Assembly: GCA_033344875.1 (NCBI GenBank)
Contig: JAWPMO010000001.1
Span: 1,389,595-1,453,594, forward strand
DNA from: Ilumatobacteraceae bacterium
GTDB taxonomy: Bacteria > Actinomycetota > Acidimicrobiia > Acidimicrobiales > Ilumatobacteraceae
Length of the DNA stretch: 64,000 nt
Direction of reading: 5' to 3'
Part shown: positions 7,438-15,013 of the stretch, in pieces
Numbering within the stretch: position 1 is the first letter of the stretch
How the letters are laid out: each line of letters starts with the position of its first letter
Program-made: the position numbers and the translations under genes
The notes under the pieces: model-generated
Databases searched by the model: none
What the model was told of the DNA's origin: nothing
What the model saw: the letters and a program-made list of their open reading frames with translations, nothing else

Positions 7438-8211
7438 TTAGTCGATGAAGTCGGCAAGGTCCGAGACGAACGACCGATACTCGCCGAGCAGGATGGCCTT
7501 GTCGGTGCGCCACGTGATCATCCGAGCGCCCGAAGCGACGCAGTCGCCGATCTGCTCGCGCGACGACGCGGACAGGAACACGACGATGTCGCGTGCGGCA
7601 CATGCGTCGACGACACGCCGAGCAGCGTCGACGACACGGGGATGCGATCGCTCGCCGGGGACGCCGAGTGAGATGGAGAGGTCTTGCTTACCGACCTCGA
7701 CCGCCGTGATGCCTTCCACGTCGAGAATCTCATCGAGGTGCTCCAGGCCGATCGCGCTCTCGATCTGGGCGACGACGACGACGCGCTCGTTGCACTGCTC
7801 GAGGAACTCCGTGTCGATCGGCTCGGCCCGGTAGTCGGCTCCCGGCCCGCCGAGGGCGATGCCGCGCCCTCCGTGTGGCGGATAGCGAGTCATCGAGATC
7901 GATCGACGGAGCTGTTCGGCCGAACAGACGTCGTGCAGCACGATCCCGTCCGCTCCCGCGTCGAGGATCCGGTTGATCGAGTCCTGCGAGACATCGTTCG
8001 GCCGGACCAGTACCGAAATGCCGGCGGCCCGGCCGACCTCGCACATGTCGGCAACGGTCTCGAATCCGAAGCCCGAGTGTTGGAGGTCGACGACCACGAA
8101 ATCGAGCCCCGCCGCCTTCGCCAGTCGGACGAACCCGGGCGTGCGCACGTACATCACGAACGTGCCGCAGGCGACGCCGCCACTCGCCAGACGATCCATC
8201 AGGGGATTCAT
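7438..8211 (-). CDS. HpcH/HpaI-type class II aldolase
   Basis: About 257 aa TIM-barrel metal-dependent aldolase that cleaves 2-keto-3-deoxy or 4-hydroxy-2-oxo acids to pyruvate plus an aldehyde. Family signatures are VVVDLQHSGFGFE, ILDAGADGIVLHDV, the metal-ligand region AQIESAIGLEHLDEIL, and VGKQDLSISLGVPG. ATG 8211 (MNPLMDRLASGGVACGTFV) matches the usual N-terminus; the frame is open to ATG 8247. It sits upstream of the cupin and cyclase genes and 227 bp downstream of a PfkB kinase. The group resembles a sugar-acid or aromatic-acid catabolic module. Confidence 0.85.
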   Translation of the reverse strand: MNPLMDRLASGGVACGTFVMYVRTPGFVRLAKAAGLDFVVVDLQHSGFGFETVADMCEVGRAAGISVLVRPNDVSQDSINRILDAGADGIVLHDVCSAEQLRRSISMTRYPPHGGRGIALGGPGADYRAEPIDTEFLEQCNERVVVVAQIESAIGLEHLDEILDVEGITAVEVGKQDLSISLGVPGERSHPRVVDAARRVVDACAARDIVVFLSASSREQIGDCVASGARMITWRTDKAILLGEYRSFVSDLADFID

Positions 8212-8438
8212 CGTGGGGGTGGTTCCACTCGTCGACGCCAACGCCATGGACCGAGACAGTAGCTCCGCCGACGGCCACCGCCGGCTCTCGCCCGTGTCGA
8301 CATCCGACGGCGCCGATGTCGCGTCGGACTCGTCGATGAGCCGGTCGGAGATGCCTCGGGACTCGTGCTGTCCGGCCGCGGATTCGGATCAGCGCGGCAC
8401 AGGCCAAGTAGGCGTGCGCGTCATCGCACGTCAGACGA

Positions 8439-9410
8439 TCAGCCGGGAGCGCAGTCGGAGTGCGCCAGGCGACGCAACGCCACCGAATCGGCGATCGAGT
8501 CGATCACCCGGGCTTCGGCGTTGCCCAGTCCGTGCCGGGTCACCGTCGCCGCTCCCGCTGCACACGCGAGCCGCAGCATGGTCGACACGTCGTCGCGTCG
8601 ACACGTCGACACGCACAACGCAGCGGTCATCGCATCACCCGCTCCGCGATGGTCGACGGGTTCGAGCAGAGGGGGTTCGGCGTACCAGATGTCGCCCGAG
8701 TCACGGACCAGCAGCGCGCCCACAGGGTCGGACACGACGGCGGTCGAGACGCCGCGACCACACAATTGTCTCGCGACCTCAATCCGGGCGTCGACGTCGT
8801 GCTGTTCCGAGAGTCTCCCGTCATCGATCAGGTCGTCGTGGCTCACCTTCAACACATCGATCGCGCCGCCGTCGACGAACGCATCCAGTTCGGGGCCGTG
8901 GAGGTCCGCCACGACGACGACCCCGAGAGCATGGAGATCGTGTCCGAGACGGCGATAGAAGTCGTCGCCGAGGGCGTCTCCCGAGGCCGAACCCGTCACC
9001 ACACAGCAACCCGCTGCAGCTCCCGTCTCGATGACCCGTCCGTACAGGTCGTCGATCTCGTGGCGGCTGAGCGTGCCGCCCGGCGACGACGCGACCTCGC
9101 GTCGACGTCCCCCGCGTCGATCGTGCACGTAGGCCGCCGACTCGTCGCTGGTCCGAGCGGCGATCAGGTCGACGTCCCACGTCGACATCAGTGAACTCAG
9201 CACGACGCCGGACTCACCGCCGATCGGGCCGACCAGCACCGACCGTGCGCCCAACCGGTTGATCGCCCGCGCGATCCAGAACGCCTGGCCTCCCGGATGG
9301 AAGTGGACGGCCGACGCACCGCCTGCTGTTCCCTCGATCGTGACGGTCGCGCACAGCGTCGGCCCGAAGACGCAGACCCGCTCATCGAGTCTCGGCCCGG
9401 AGTCGCTCAT
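8439..9410 (-). CDS. PfkB-family carbohydrate kinase
   Basis: 323 aa ribokinase-fold sugar kinase. The N-terminal glycine-rich substrate motif is HFHPGGQAFWIARAINRLGA. The catalytic PfkB signature near the C-terminus is DHRGAGDAMTAAL, with GAGD as anion hole and catalytic Asp at about residue 258. Start ATG 9410 has a strong GGGAGGT just upstream. It probably phosphorylates a sugar or ketodeoxy-acid handled by the downstream aldolase. The 227-bp gap to the aldolase holds an inverted repeat (CGACATC 8298-8304, GATGTCG 8315-8321), so the two may be separately transcribed. Confidence 0.82.
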   Translation of the reverse strand: MSDSGPRLDERVCVFGPTLCATVTIEGTAGGASAVHFHPGGQAFWIARAINRLGARSVLVGPIGGESGVVLSSLMSTWDVDLIAARTSDESAAYVHDRRGGRRREVASSPGGTLSRHEIDDLYGRVIETGAAAGCCVVTGSASGDALGDDFYRRLGHDLHALGVVVVADLHGPELDAFVDGGAIDVLKVSHDDLIDDGRLSEQHDVDARIEVARQLCGRGVSTAVVSDPVGALLVRDSGDIWYAEPPLLEPVDHRGAGDAMTAALCVSTCRRDDVSTMLRLACAAGAATVTRHGLGNAEARVIDSIADSVALRRLAHSDCAPG

Positions 9411-9431
9411 CGCACCTCCCACGACCAGACG

Positions 9432-9722
9432 TCAACCCTCGACGTCGGGACCTTCGACACGTGATCGTGCAGCGTCGACCCGGTCGGTGAACCTCGCGTC
9501 ACCGGCACGATCGGCGCAGTGTGCACAGCAGAAGATTCCATCGTCGGATTCCACTCCGTGGCCGAGAATCCGTACACCGCACGCCGAGCACGACGGGGCC
9601 AACCAATCGGCGGCGCACTCGATCGAGTCGAACATGCTCGAAGCCCCGTCGTGCAAGGTCACGGAGAATGCCTTGTCATAGAAGTTCCCACACGTCGCAC
9701 ACGTGCCACCACCGGGTTCCAT
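9432..9722 (-). CDS. Cys-rich zinc-ribbon protein
   Basis: 96 aa with cysteines spaced as metal ligands: C8-x2-C11, C36, C45-x2-C48, C65, C66, C69, plus His55 and His68. The order suggests two treble-clef or ribbon sites. No enzymatic domain. An SD-like AGGAG lies before ATG 9722. It follows the PRC-barrel gene by nine bases and probably shares its stress promoter. Function unknown; small zinc- or redox-responsive adaptors look like this. Confidence 0.7.
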   Translation of the reverse strand: MEPGGGTCATCGNFYDKAFSVTLHDGASSMFDSIECAADWLAPSCSACGVRILGHGVESDDGIFCCAHCADRAGDARFTDRVDAARSRVEGPDVEG

Positions 9723-9731
9723 CAGCAGCTC

Positions 9732-10070
9732 CTACCAACCGAACGCGTCGTAGTACGCGTAGGGCTCCCGGTCCCAGTCGTCCCGGTCACGCTCGAGCGA
9801 CTCATCGAGGTCGGGTGCCTGCTTGATCTGGTCCTTGTCCATGTTCACGAACACCTTTTCGGCGTCGTAGTCGATGCTGGTCACGACCCCTGCCGGCAGG
9901 AGCCGCTTCTTGCCGAAGATCCAGAAACCGGTGTCGACCACGAGGTGGTCGCGGTCGACGGTGTCTTCGTCGACCGAGCCGATGCTGCCGTCGGTCGCCT
10001 CCACGTCGAAACCGGCCAGGTTGCTGTTGGGGCGGTAGATGTCATCGCGGTAGGTCCAGATCGTGTCCAT
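9732..10070 (-). CDS. PRC-barrel domain protein
   Basis: 112 aa. One PRC-barrel: NLAGFDVEATDGSIGSVDE, then VVDTGFWIFGKKRLLPAG and VTSIDYDAEKVFVNM. A polar acidic tail ends in YAYYDAFGW. Such small cytoplasmic proteins are common in stress regulons of GC-rich bacteria and bind RNA or partner proteins. Start ATG 10070. A sigma-B-like promoter lies 40 nt upstream. Confidence 0.85.
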   Translation of the reverse strand: MDTIWTYRDDIYRPNSNLAGFDVEATDGSIGSVDEDTVDRDHLVVDTGFWIFGKKRLLPAGVVTSIDYDAEKVFVNMDKDQIKQAPDLDESLERDRDDWDREPYAYYDAFGW

Positions 10071-10109
10071 TGTCGAGATCCCTTCGTCGTCGTGGCTGAT
10101 GCCGTTCTC

Positions 10110-10135
10110 CTACCCGGTCGAGGCCGCCCCGATAC
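10110..10135 (-). promoter_or_regulatory. Sigma-B-like promoter (GTAT-N16-GGGTAG)
   Basis: On the minus strand GTAT (10135-10132), 16 bp, then GGGTAG (10115-10110), 40 nt before the PRC-barrel start. It fits the Streptomyces sigma-B consensus GNNT-N14-16-GGGTAC/T. Confidence 0.6.
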
Positions 10136-10248
10136 CTGGGGCGACACTCGATCCGTGCGGAGATCGGGCCGTTCCGCCGAGATCCGGATCCAGTGCGCAT
10201 TTCGGGTCGAGACGAACGGCGAACTTGCCGATAGAACACAGACCGAAG

Positions 10249-11892
10249 ATGTCGACTCCGATGCAGCACGCCGACCCCACCATCCACCTCGACGAACTCG
10301 CCGCCGCGGCGGCGTCGTCCTCGAACGGTGATCCTGCGGCTTCGGAACGTGCTGCTCGTGAACTCGCCGAGATCGCCACGACCATGGGCGACGAGACGCT
10401 GGCGCTCGAGGCGAACGTGTGGGCGTGTGTCCACCTGCTTCGTCGCGGCGAACTTCGCCAGGCTGTCGAGGAGTCGAACACGGTGCGCGTCCGCCTGCGT
10501 CGTGAACGGCCGGGGACGCGGCTGGGATCGGCGCGCATGGAACTGCTCCGCACGATCGCGCTGGCGGCCAGCGAGACCGGCCAGTTCGCCATCGCGCTCG
10601 ACGCGGCGCAGGAGTTGGCCGGTGATCCGGCCGTGCACGCGGACGCCGGCGCTGCGTTCGACGCAGCATTCTCCCTTGCCGTCTGTCTCGAACGCATGGG
10701 CGACAGCTGGCAGGCGATGCGCATCCTCACCGAGGTCATCGACCGCCACGGTGACGCCGCTCCCTCGTTTCCGATGCTCTACGCGCTCAACGCCGTCACG
10801 GCAACAGCGATCGGCGCGTTCCATCGCACCAGCGACGAAGCCGATCCGAGCGGCGCATCCGAACTCCTCGACATCGCGCGGTCGGCTGCCGAACGAGCGC
10901 TGCTCCTCCTCGACGACTTCGCGAACCCGATCTATCGTGTGGCGGTCGAAGGCAACCTCGGCGAGGTGCTGGCCTATCAGGGTGATCTCGACGGAGCCGA
11001 ACGGCTGTTGCGGGCCGCACTCCACGATGCCGAGGAGATCGGCGCGGCGGCCCACCGCGACCGCGTCCGGGCGTCGATCGGCGAGTGGCTCGTCTTGTCG
11101 CAACGTCACGGCGAGGCACTCGAGTTGCTCGACCGGCTGATCGTCGAACTCGACGCCGACGGTCCGCACAGCACTCGCATCCGAGCGCATCACGCCGCAT
11201 ATCTGGCTGCCAAGGCACTGGGACGGTCCGACACTGCACTCGCACACCTGGAGACGTACGAGCAGCTCGAACGTCACCGTACGACCGGGCAGCTCCGGTC
11301 ACAGTCCGAGATGTTCGTCACCAAGTCGGAGGCCAAGGCGGAAGCCGACCGGCACCGCACGACCTCCGAGCGAGATCCGCTGACCGGACTCGGCAACCGC
11401 CGTCACCTGTCGCGCCTCCTCCGACATCTGCTGTCACCCGGGGACCCGACCCGTCCGGTCGCGCTCGCGATGATCGACGTCGACCACTTCAAGTCGATCA
11501 ACGACGAACTCGGTCATGCGACCGGCGACACGGTGCTCGTCGAGTTGGCCCAGTTGCTCCGTGACGAAGTCCGCGACGACGACTCCGTCGTGCGCTACGG
11601 AGGCGAGGAGATCGTGGTGGTCATGCCGAACACCGGCGTCGACGAGGCATCCGACCGGAGCAACCGGCTTCGCGAACGGGTCGAACAGCACGTCTGGCCG
11701 GGACTCGACCCGAGTTGGCGTATCACGTTGAGCATCGGCGTCGCCGTCGCACCACCCTGCGACCCCGATGTGGTGGTGAGCGCTGCCGACCGAGCGATGT
11801 ACCAGGCGAAACGGGACGGCCGCAATCTCGTGCGCACCGCCTCTGCCCACGACATCCGCGACGCCACCCCCACGGCGATCCTGCGACCCTGA
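10249..11892 (+). CDS. TPR-type sensor with C-terminal GGDEF diguanylate cyclase
   Basis: 547 aa. Residues about 20-365 are a helical repeat domain of TPR character (LGEVLAYQGDLDGAERLL, ALGRSDTALAHLETYEQL), with no membrane segment. The C-terminal GGDEF domain begins at RDPLTGLGNRRHL (about 374). Its active site is GGEEI (451-455), an accepted variant of GG[DE]EF. An RxxD inhibitory site (RDDD) sits five residues before it, so product feedback is likely. ATG 10249 (MSTPMQHADPTIHLDEL) was chosen; the residues encoded upstream are non-coding in character. It should make cyclic di-GMP in response to a protein or ligand bound by the repeats. Confidence 0.85.
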   Translation: MSTPMQHADPTIHLDELAAAAASSSNGDPAASERAARELAEIATTMGDETLALEANVWACVHLLRRGELRQAVEESNTVRVRLRRERPGTRLGSARMELLRTIALAASETGQFAIALDAAQELAGDPAVHADAGAAFDAAFSLAVCLERMGDSWQAMRILTEVIDRHGDAAPSFPMLYALNAVTATAIGAFHRTSDEADPSGASELLDIARSAAERALLLLDDFANPIYRVAVEGNLGEVLAYQGDLDGAERLLRAALHDAEEIGAAAHRDRVRASIGEWLVLSQRHGEALELLDRLIVELDADGPHSTRIRAHHAAYLAAKALGRSDTALAHLETYEQLERHRTTGQLRSQSEMFVTKSEAKAEADRHRTTSERDPLTGLGNRRHLSRLLRHLLSPGDPTRPVALAMIDVDHFKSINDELGHATGDTVLVELAQLLRDEVRDDDSVVRYGGEEIVVVMPNTGVDEASDRSNRLRERVEQHVWPGLDPSWRITLSIGVAVAPPCDPDVVVSAADRAMYQAKRDGRNLVRTASAHDIRDATPTAILRP

Positions 11893-12031
11893 CCGACGCA
11901 CGCGACCGCCGAGCAGCGGCGTGACGCACGAAGCCTGTCGCCATCCGATCGGCTCATTCGACCGGCGGAAGCCGCTGAGACGAACGACCGTGCTGTCGAG
12001 CACGGTCCGGGTGGTGTGATGCCTGGTGCGC

Positions 12032-12148
12032 TCAGCGGTCGCGGCGGTCGGGCACCGGGCCGCCGAGGGAGTCGAGCGTGATCAACAGCACCACGAGTCC
12101 CGCCGCTGCGAGGAGACCGAGCCGACGGCGGCGACGATCGGTGGTCAC
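12032..12148 (-). CDS. 38-aa single-pass membrane peptide
   Basis: A short reading frame starting at GTG 12148: TTDRRRRRLGLLAAAGLVVL then LITLDSLGGPVPDRRDR. Five arginines precede one hydrophobic helix, a typical positive-inside anchor. Its GTG overlaps the stop of the Pro-rich peptide by GTGA, and that peptide overlaps the CBS gene by ATGA. It is the third cistron of a tightly overlapping set. No homologue recognised. Confidence 0.5.
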   Translation of the reverse strand: MTTDRRRRRLGLLAAAGLVVLLITLDSLGGPVPDRRDR

Positions 12149-12297
12149 CACGCCCGAGGCGGGTCGGGGACCGCATCGGGTTCGGGCCCGCCGGGGCCGG
12201 GTTCGATCGGCTCCGGCACGATGGGCGTGGGGGGTTCGTCGGGGGGCATCGGCCGATGCGGCGGAGGCACCTCCGGCTGTACCGCCATCGGGTTCAT
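12145..12297 (-). CDS. 50-aa proline-rich peptide
   Basis: ATG 12297 overlaps the stop of the CBS-domain gene (ATGA, 12297-12294), and its stop TGA (12147-12145) overlaps the next start. The sequence is dominated by Pro (21 of 50), Glu and Asp: EVPPPHRPMPPDEPPTPIVP, PEPIEPGPGGPEPD. Such an extended polyproline chain could span the cell wall or bind a partner domain. Too short for a normal gene caller; the nested overlaps are the main support. Function unknown. Confidence 0.5.
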   Translation of the reverse strand: MNPMAVQPEVPPPHRPMPPDEPPTPIVPEPIEPGPGGPEPDAVPDPPRAW

Positions 12298-12710
12298 CGA
12301 TCGGGTGACGCACTGCTGATCGTGCCGAGCGCCGAATCCGAGTCGAGCCGCGAAGCCAGATCGCCGAGTGAGACGATCCCCACCAGACGCCTGTCGTCCA
12401 ACACCGGCACCCGCCGCAGCGCACGGTCCTGCATCAACGAGATCACGTCCGAGATGTCGTCGCTCACCTGCACGCTGTGGAGTTCGCCCTCACAGATGTC
12501 ACGGAGTCGAAGCGACCCGATGTCGCCGTCGTCGGCGAGGCCGCGGATGACGATGTCGCGATCGGTGACGATGCCGAACGGTCGACCGTCGGCGTCGTTC
12601 ACCACGACATCGCCGATGTCGCGGTCCCGCATGACCGCTGCCGCGTCCTTGATGCTGCTGTCCATCGCGCAGACCACCGGGTCTGCCGTCATGACGTCGC
12701 GAATGTCCAT
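12294..12710 (-). CDS. CBS-domain pair protein (Hrp1-like)
   Basis: 138 aa consisting only of two CBS domains: IRDVMTADPVVCAMDSSIKD with GIVTDRDIVIRGLADD, then LRDICEGELHSVQVSDDISD with GIVSLGDLASRL. Free-standing CBS pairs bind adenine nucleotides and signal energy state; Hrp1 (Rv2626c) of M. tuberculosis has this size and layout. ATG 12710 has GGAGG seven bases upstream. A sigma-B-like promoter lies 60 nt upstream. Two tiny overlapping genes follow. Confidence 0.85.
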   Translation of the reverse strand: MDIRDVMTADPVVCAMDSSIKDAAAVMRDRDIGDVVVNDADGRPFGIVTDRDIVIRGLADDGDIGSLRLRDICEGELHSVQVSDDISDVISLMQDRALRRVPVLDDRRLVGIVSLGDLASRLDSDSALGTISSASPDR

Positions 12711-12770
12711 GTCGATTCCTCCATGTGTCGTGAGTCCGGTGCGGCGAGGATCGTCCTCGCCGATGGACTC

Positions 12771-12796
12771 GTACCCGAGTTCCCGATGACGCATAC
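12771..12796 (-). promoter_or_regulatory. Sigma-B-like promoter (GTAT-N16-GGGTAC)
   Basis: Minus strand GTAT (12796-12793), 16 bp, GGGTAC (12776-12771), upstream of the CBS gene. Nearby, GGCGAGGA-TCG-TCCTCGCC (12743-12761) forms an inverted repeat in the leader. Confidence 0.6.
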
Positions 12797-12824
12797 GGGC
12801 GGTCGTCGCCGACCCGGCGCCCAG

Positions 12825-12850
12825 GAATGACTCCTCCGCAGCGCGGGTAG
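12825..12850 (+). promoter_or_regulatory. Possible sigma-B-like promoter (GAAT-N16-GGGTAG)
   Basis: GAAT (12825-12828), 16 bp, GGGTAG (12845-12850), 56 nt before the alcohol dehydrogenase gene. It runs divergently from the CBS promoter in the same 196-bp gap. Confidence 0.5.
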
Positions 12851-12906
12851 GGACGACATCACAACCCAACCGTCCGTCGTACCAACCCTTCCGAAGGAGA
12901 TCCAGC

Positions 12907-14046
12907 ATGCGAGCAGTCGTGTATCAAGAGCCCCATCACGTCAGCGTCGAGGAGGTGGACGACGCTCGGGTCGAGGACCCGACCGACGTCGTGATCAAGG
13001 TCACGTCGTCCGCGATCTGCGGTTCCGACCTCCACATGTACGAGGGACGGACCGGCGCGGAGCCCGGCATGGTGTTCGGTCACGAGACGATGGGCGTCGT
13101 GGAGGAGGTCGGCGACGGCGTGACGACGCTTCAGGCCGGCGACCGGGTCGTCCTCCCGTTCAACGTCGCCTGCGGATTCTGCAAGAACTGCGAGGCGGGC
13201 AACACGGGTTTCTGCCTGACGGTCAACGAGGACTTCGCCGGCGGCGCCTACGGGTACGTCGAGATGGGCCCGTACCGCGGTGGTCAGGCCGAGTACCTCC
13301 GCGTCCCGTTCGCCGACTTCAATGCGCTGCAACTCCCCTCGGGGGACGAGCACGAACTCGACTTCGCGATGCTGGCCGACGTCTTCCCCACCGGCTACCA
13401 CGCCGCTGCGATGGCGGAGGTGAGTCCCGGGGAGTCCGTCGCCGTCTTCGGTGCCGGGCCCGTCGGGCTCATGGCCGCGTACTCATCGATGCTCCGTGGC
13501 GCCGCCGAGGTGTTCGTGGTCGACAAGGTGCCGGGCCGTCTCCAACTGGCGGACGACATCGGGGCGATTCCGGTCAACATGGACGATGTCGACCCCGTGG
13601 AACACATCGTCGACCAGACCCATGGTGACGGAACCGACAAGGGCATCGACGCCGTCGGCTATCAGGCGACGGCCTCCGACGGCGAGGAGCAACCGGCGAT
13701 CGTGCTGAACCAACTCGTCCACACCGTCCGTGCAACCGGCCGACTCGGCGTCGTCGGCCTGTACGTGCCGTCCGATCCGGGCGCGCCGAACGACGACGCC
13801 GCTGAGGGGCGACTGCTGTTCGAGATCGGCAAGTTCTTCGAGAAGGGTCAACGGATGGGGACCGGTCAGGCGAACGTCAAGGCGTACAACCGGCAGCTTC
13901 GCGACCTGATCATCGCCGGCCGTGCCGAACCGAGCTTCGTCGTCTCCAAGACGCTGCCGCTCGACGACGCGCCGGACGCCTACGAACGATTCGATCGACG
14001 CGAGGACGGCTACACCAAGGTCGTGCTCCAACCCCACGCGGCATGA
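12907..14046 (+). CDS. Zinc-dependent alcohol dehydrogenase, glutathione-independent formaldehyde-dehydrogenase type
   Basis: 379 aa. Catalytic zinc ligands are Cys38 (ICGSDLHMYEGRTG) and His59 (FGHE). Structural zinc ligands are Cys89, Cys92, Cys95 and Cys103 (ACGFCKNCEAGNTGFC). The Rossmann motif is GAGPVGLMAAYSSMLRGA, and the long C-terminal insert (YVPSDPGAPNDDAAEGRLLF) is typical of the formaldehyde dehydrogenase (FdhA) branch. AAGGAG precedes ATG 12907. It probably oxidises formaldehyde or other small aldehydes/alcohols with NAD+. It stands alone between stress genes behind a putative sigma-B promoter, so a detoxification role is plausible. Confidence 0.88.
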   Translation: MRAVVYQEPHHVSVEEVDDARVEDPTDVVIKVTSSAICGSDLHMYEGRTGAEPGMVFGHETMGVVEEVGDGVTTLQAGDRVVLPFNVACGFCKNCEAGNTGFCLTVNEDFAGGAYGYVEMGPYRGGQAEYLRVPFADFNALQLPSGDEHELDFAMLADVFPTGYHAAAMAEVSPGESVAVFGAGPVGLMAAYSSMLRGAAEVFVVDKVPGRLQLADDIGAIPVNMDDVDPVEHIVDQTHGDGTDKGIDAVGYQATASDGEEQPAIVLNQLVHTVRATGRLGVVGLYVPSDPGAPNDDAAEGRLLFEIGKFFEKGQRMGTGQANVKAYNRQLRDLIIAGRAEPSFVVSKTLPLDDAPDAYERFDRREDGYTKVVLQPHAA

Positions 14047-14092
14047 CCGCAGGAAGTGGTTCGATGAGCGAACGGACCATCAGGAGGTCAAC

Positions 14093-14263
14093 ATGTTGAC
14101 GGTGCTCGCCATCGCAGCGGTCCTGGGTGCGGCGCTGGTGATACTGGTCCGGATCGCCCTGGCGGGCAGGCGCCCGCCCGGTTCGAACGACCGCGAACGC
14201 CAACACCGAGTTCCCGGTGCTCACTCCGATCCACCCCCACCGGGTGGCGGACCGGGGTCCTGA
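14093..14263 (+). CDS. Small single-pass membrane protein
   Basis: 56 aa: LTVLAIAAVLGAALVILVRI is a membrane helix directly after the Met, followed by a basic then Pro/Gly-rich tail (PPGSNDRERQHR, HSDPPPPGGGPGS). GGAGG lies six bases before ATG 14093. It begins 47 bp after the alcohol dehydrogenase and probably shares its transcript. No family recognised. Confidence 0.6.
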   Translation: MLTVLAIAAVLGAALVILVRIALAGRRPPGSNDRERQHRVPGAHSDPPPPGGGPGS

Positions 14264-14327
14264 CCCCCGCCGTCGGCGTTCGGCCGACGACGCGACGAGC
14301 GATGCCTCGCGCACGACCGATGCTGCA

Positions 14328-14359
14328 CGTGTCCCGGCACCAGGCGGTGCCGGGACACG
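14328..14359. terminator. Bidirectional hairpin terminator
   Basis: Perfect 14-bp stem CGTGTCCCGGCACC / GGTGCCGGGACACG with loop AGGC, between two convergent genes. There is no T-run, so it may work with other factors. Confidence 0.65.
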
Positions 14360-14374
14360 GAGCCGGAGGGACCG

Positions 14375-14806
14375 TTACTCGTTGTCCGAGGTGGACGTGG
14401 CCTCGATCGCTTCCGACCGCGAGCCATCGCTCACGTCGATGCGCCTCGGCTTCGATCGTTCGGCGACCGGGATCGACAGCGTCAGAACGCCGTTCTCGGT
14501 CTTGGCCTTCAGCTCTTCGAGGTCGAGCGCATCGTTGAGGATGAACCGCCTCGAGAAGGTGCCCTGTGGACGTTCTCGAGCCAGCACCTCCTTGTCGTCG
14601 TCGTTCCAGACCCGATCGACCGACACCGTGAGTTCGTTCCGTTCGATCGACACGTCGATGTCGTCGGTGGTCGCTCCCGGCGCATCGATGTAGATCGTGA
14701 TCTCATCATCCGCGCGCACCGCGTCCATCGCCAACATCGACCGCGATCCCCTGGTGATCTGCTCGGTCATCCGGTCGAGATCTCGGAAGGGATCGAATCG
14801 CAGCAT
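14375..14806 (-). CDS. Hsp20 / alpha-crystallin small heat shock protein
   Basis: 143 aa. The N-terminus MLRFDPFRDLDRM and the alpha-crystallin domain (EITIYIDAPGATTDDIDVSI to ENGVLTLSIPVAERSKPRRI) include the family GVLTL motif. It is an ATP-independent holdase that forms oligomers. An upstream ATG at 14812 directly abuts AAGGAG, so the second ATG (14806), six bases from that Shine-Dalgarno sequence, is preferred. A sigma-B-like promoter lies upstream. Confidence 0.92.
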   Translation of the reverse strand: MLRFDPFRDLDRMTEQITRGSRSMLAMDAVRADDEITIYIDAPGATTDDIDVSIERNELTVSVDRVWNDDDKEVLARERPQGTFSRRFILNDALDLEELKAKTENGVLTLSIPVAERSKPRRIDVSDGSRSEAIEATSTSDNE

Positions 14807-14863
14807 GGGCATCTCCTTGTTGATGGCGGCGCCCCAGGCGCCGCAGCGTCTGATGACGAACTG

Positions 14864-14889
14864 CTACCCACCGAGGCGTCGGCTCATAC
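14864..14889 (-). promoter_or_regulatory. Sigma-B-like promoter (GTAT-N16-GGGTAG)
   Basis: Minus strand GTAT (14889-14886), 16 bp, GGGTAG (14869-14864), 57 nt before the hsp20 start. In the leader, GCGGCGCC-CCA-GGCGCCGC (14826-14844) forms an 8-bp inverted repeat that could fold in the mRNA. Confidence 0.65.
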
Positions 14890-15013
14890 ACGCGCACCCG
14901 GACCGGATCTCGGAGCGATGCTCGCGGGAGGTCGACCTCGTGTCGATCCGGCAGCGGGCAGCGATGGCACCCGGCTCCGGCACCGTTCGGCGCGAACGGG
15001 GGCGAGCCACCCC

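Noticed and set aside
9722-9740. GGTAG before the zinc-ribbon gene as a sigma-B promoter
   Set aside because: These bases are the Trp codon and stop of the PRC-barrel gene plus a Shine-Dalgarno sequence; no GNNT at 16 bp.
12145-12147. TGA ending the Pro-rich peptide as a third selenocysteine codon
   Set aside because: Translation beyond it in that frame is not protein-like, there is no Cys-type context and no SECIS-like hairpin; the GTGA overlap explains it.
14826-14844. Inverted repeat before hsp20 as a CIRCE or HAIR heat-shock operator
   Set aside because: The arms GCGGCGCC/GGCGCCGC and 3-nt gap do not match TTAGCACTC-N9 or CTTGAGT-N7.
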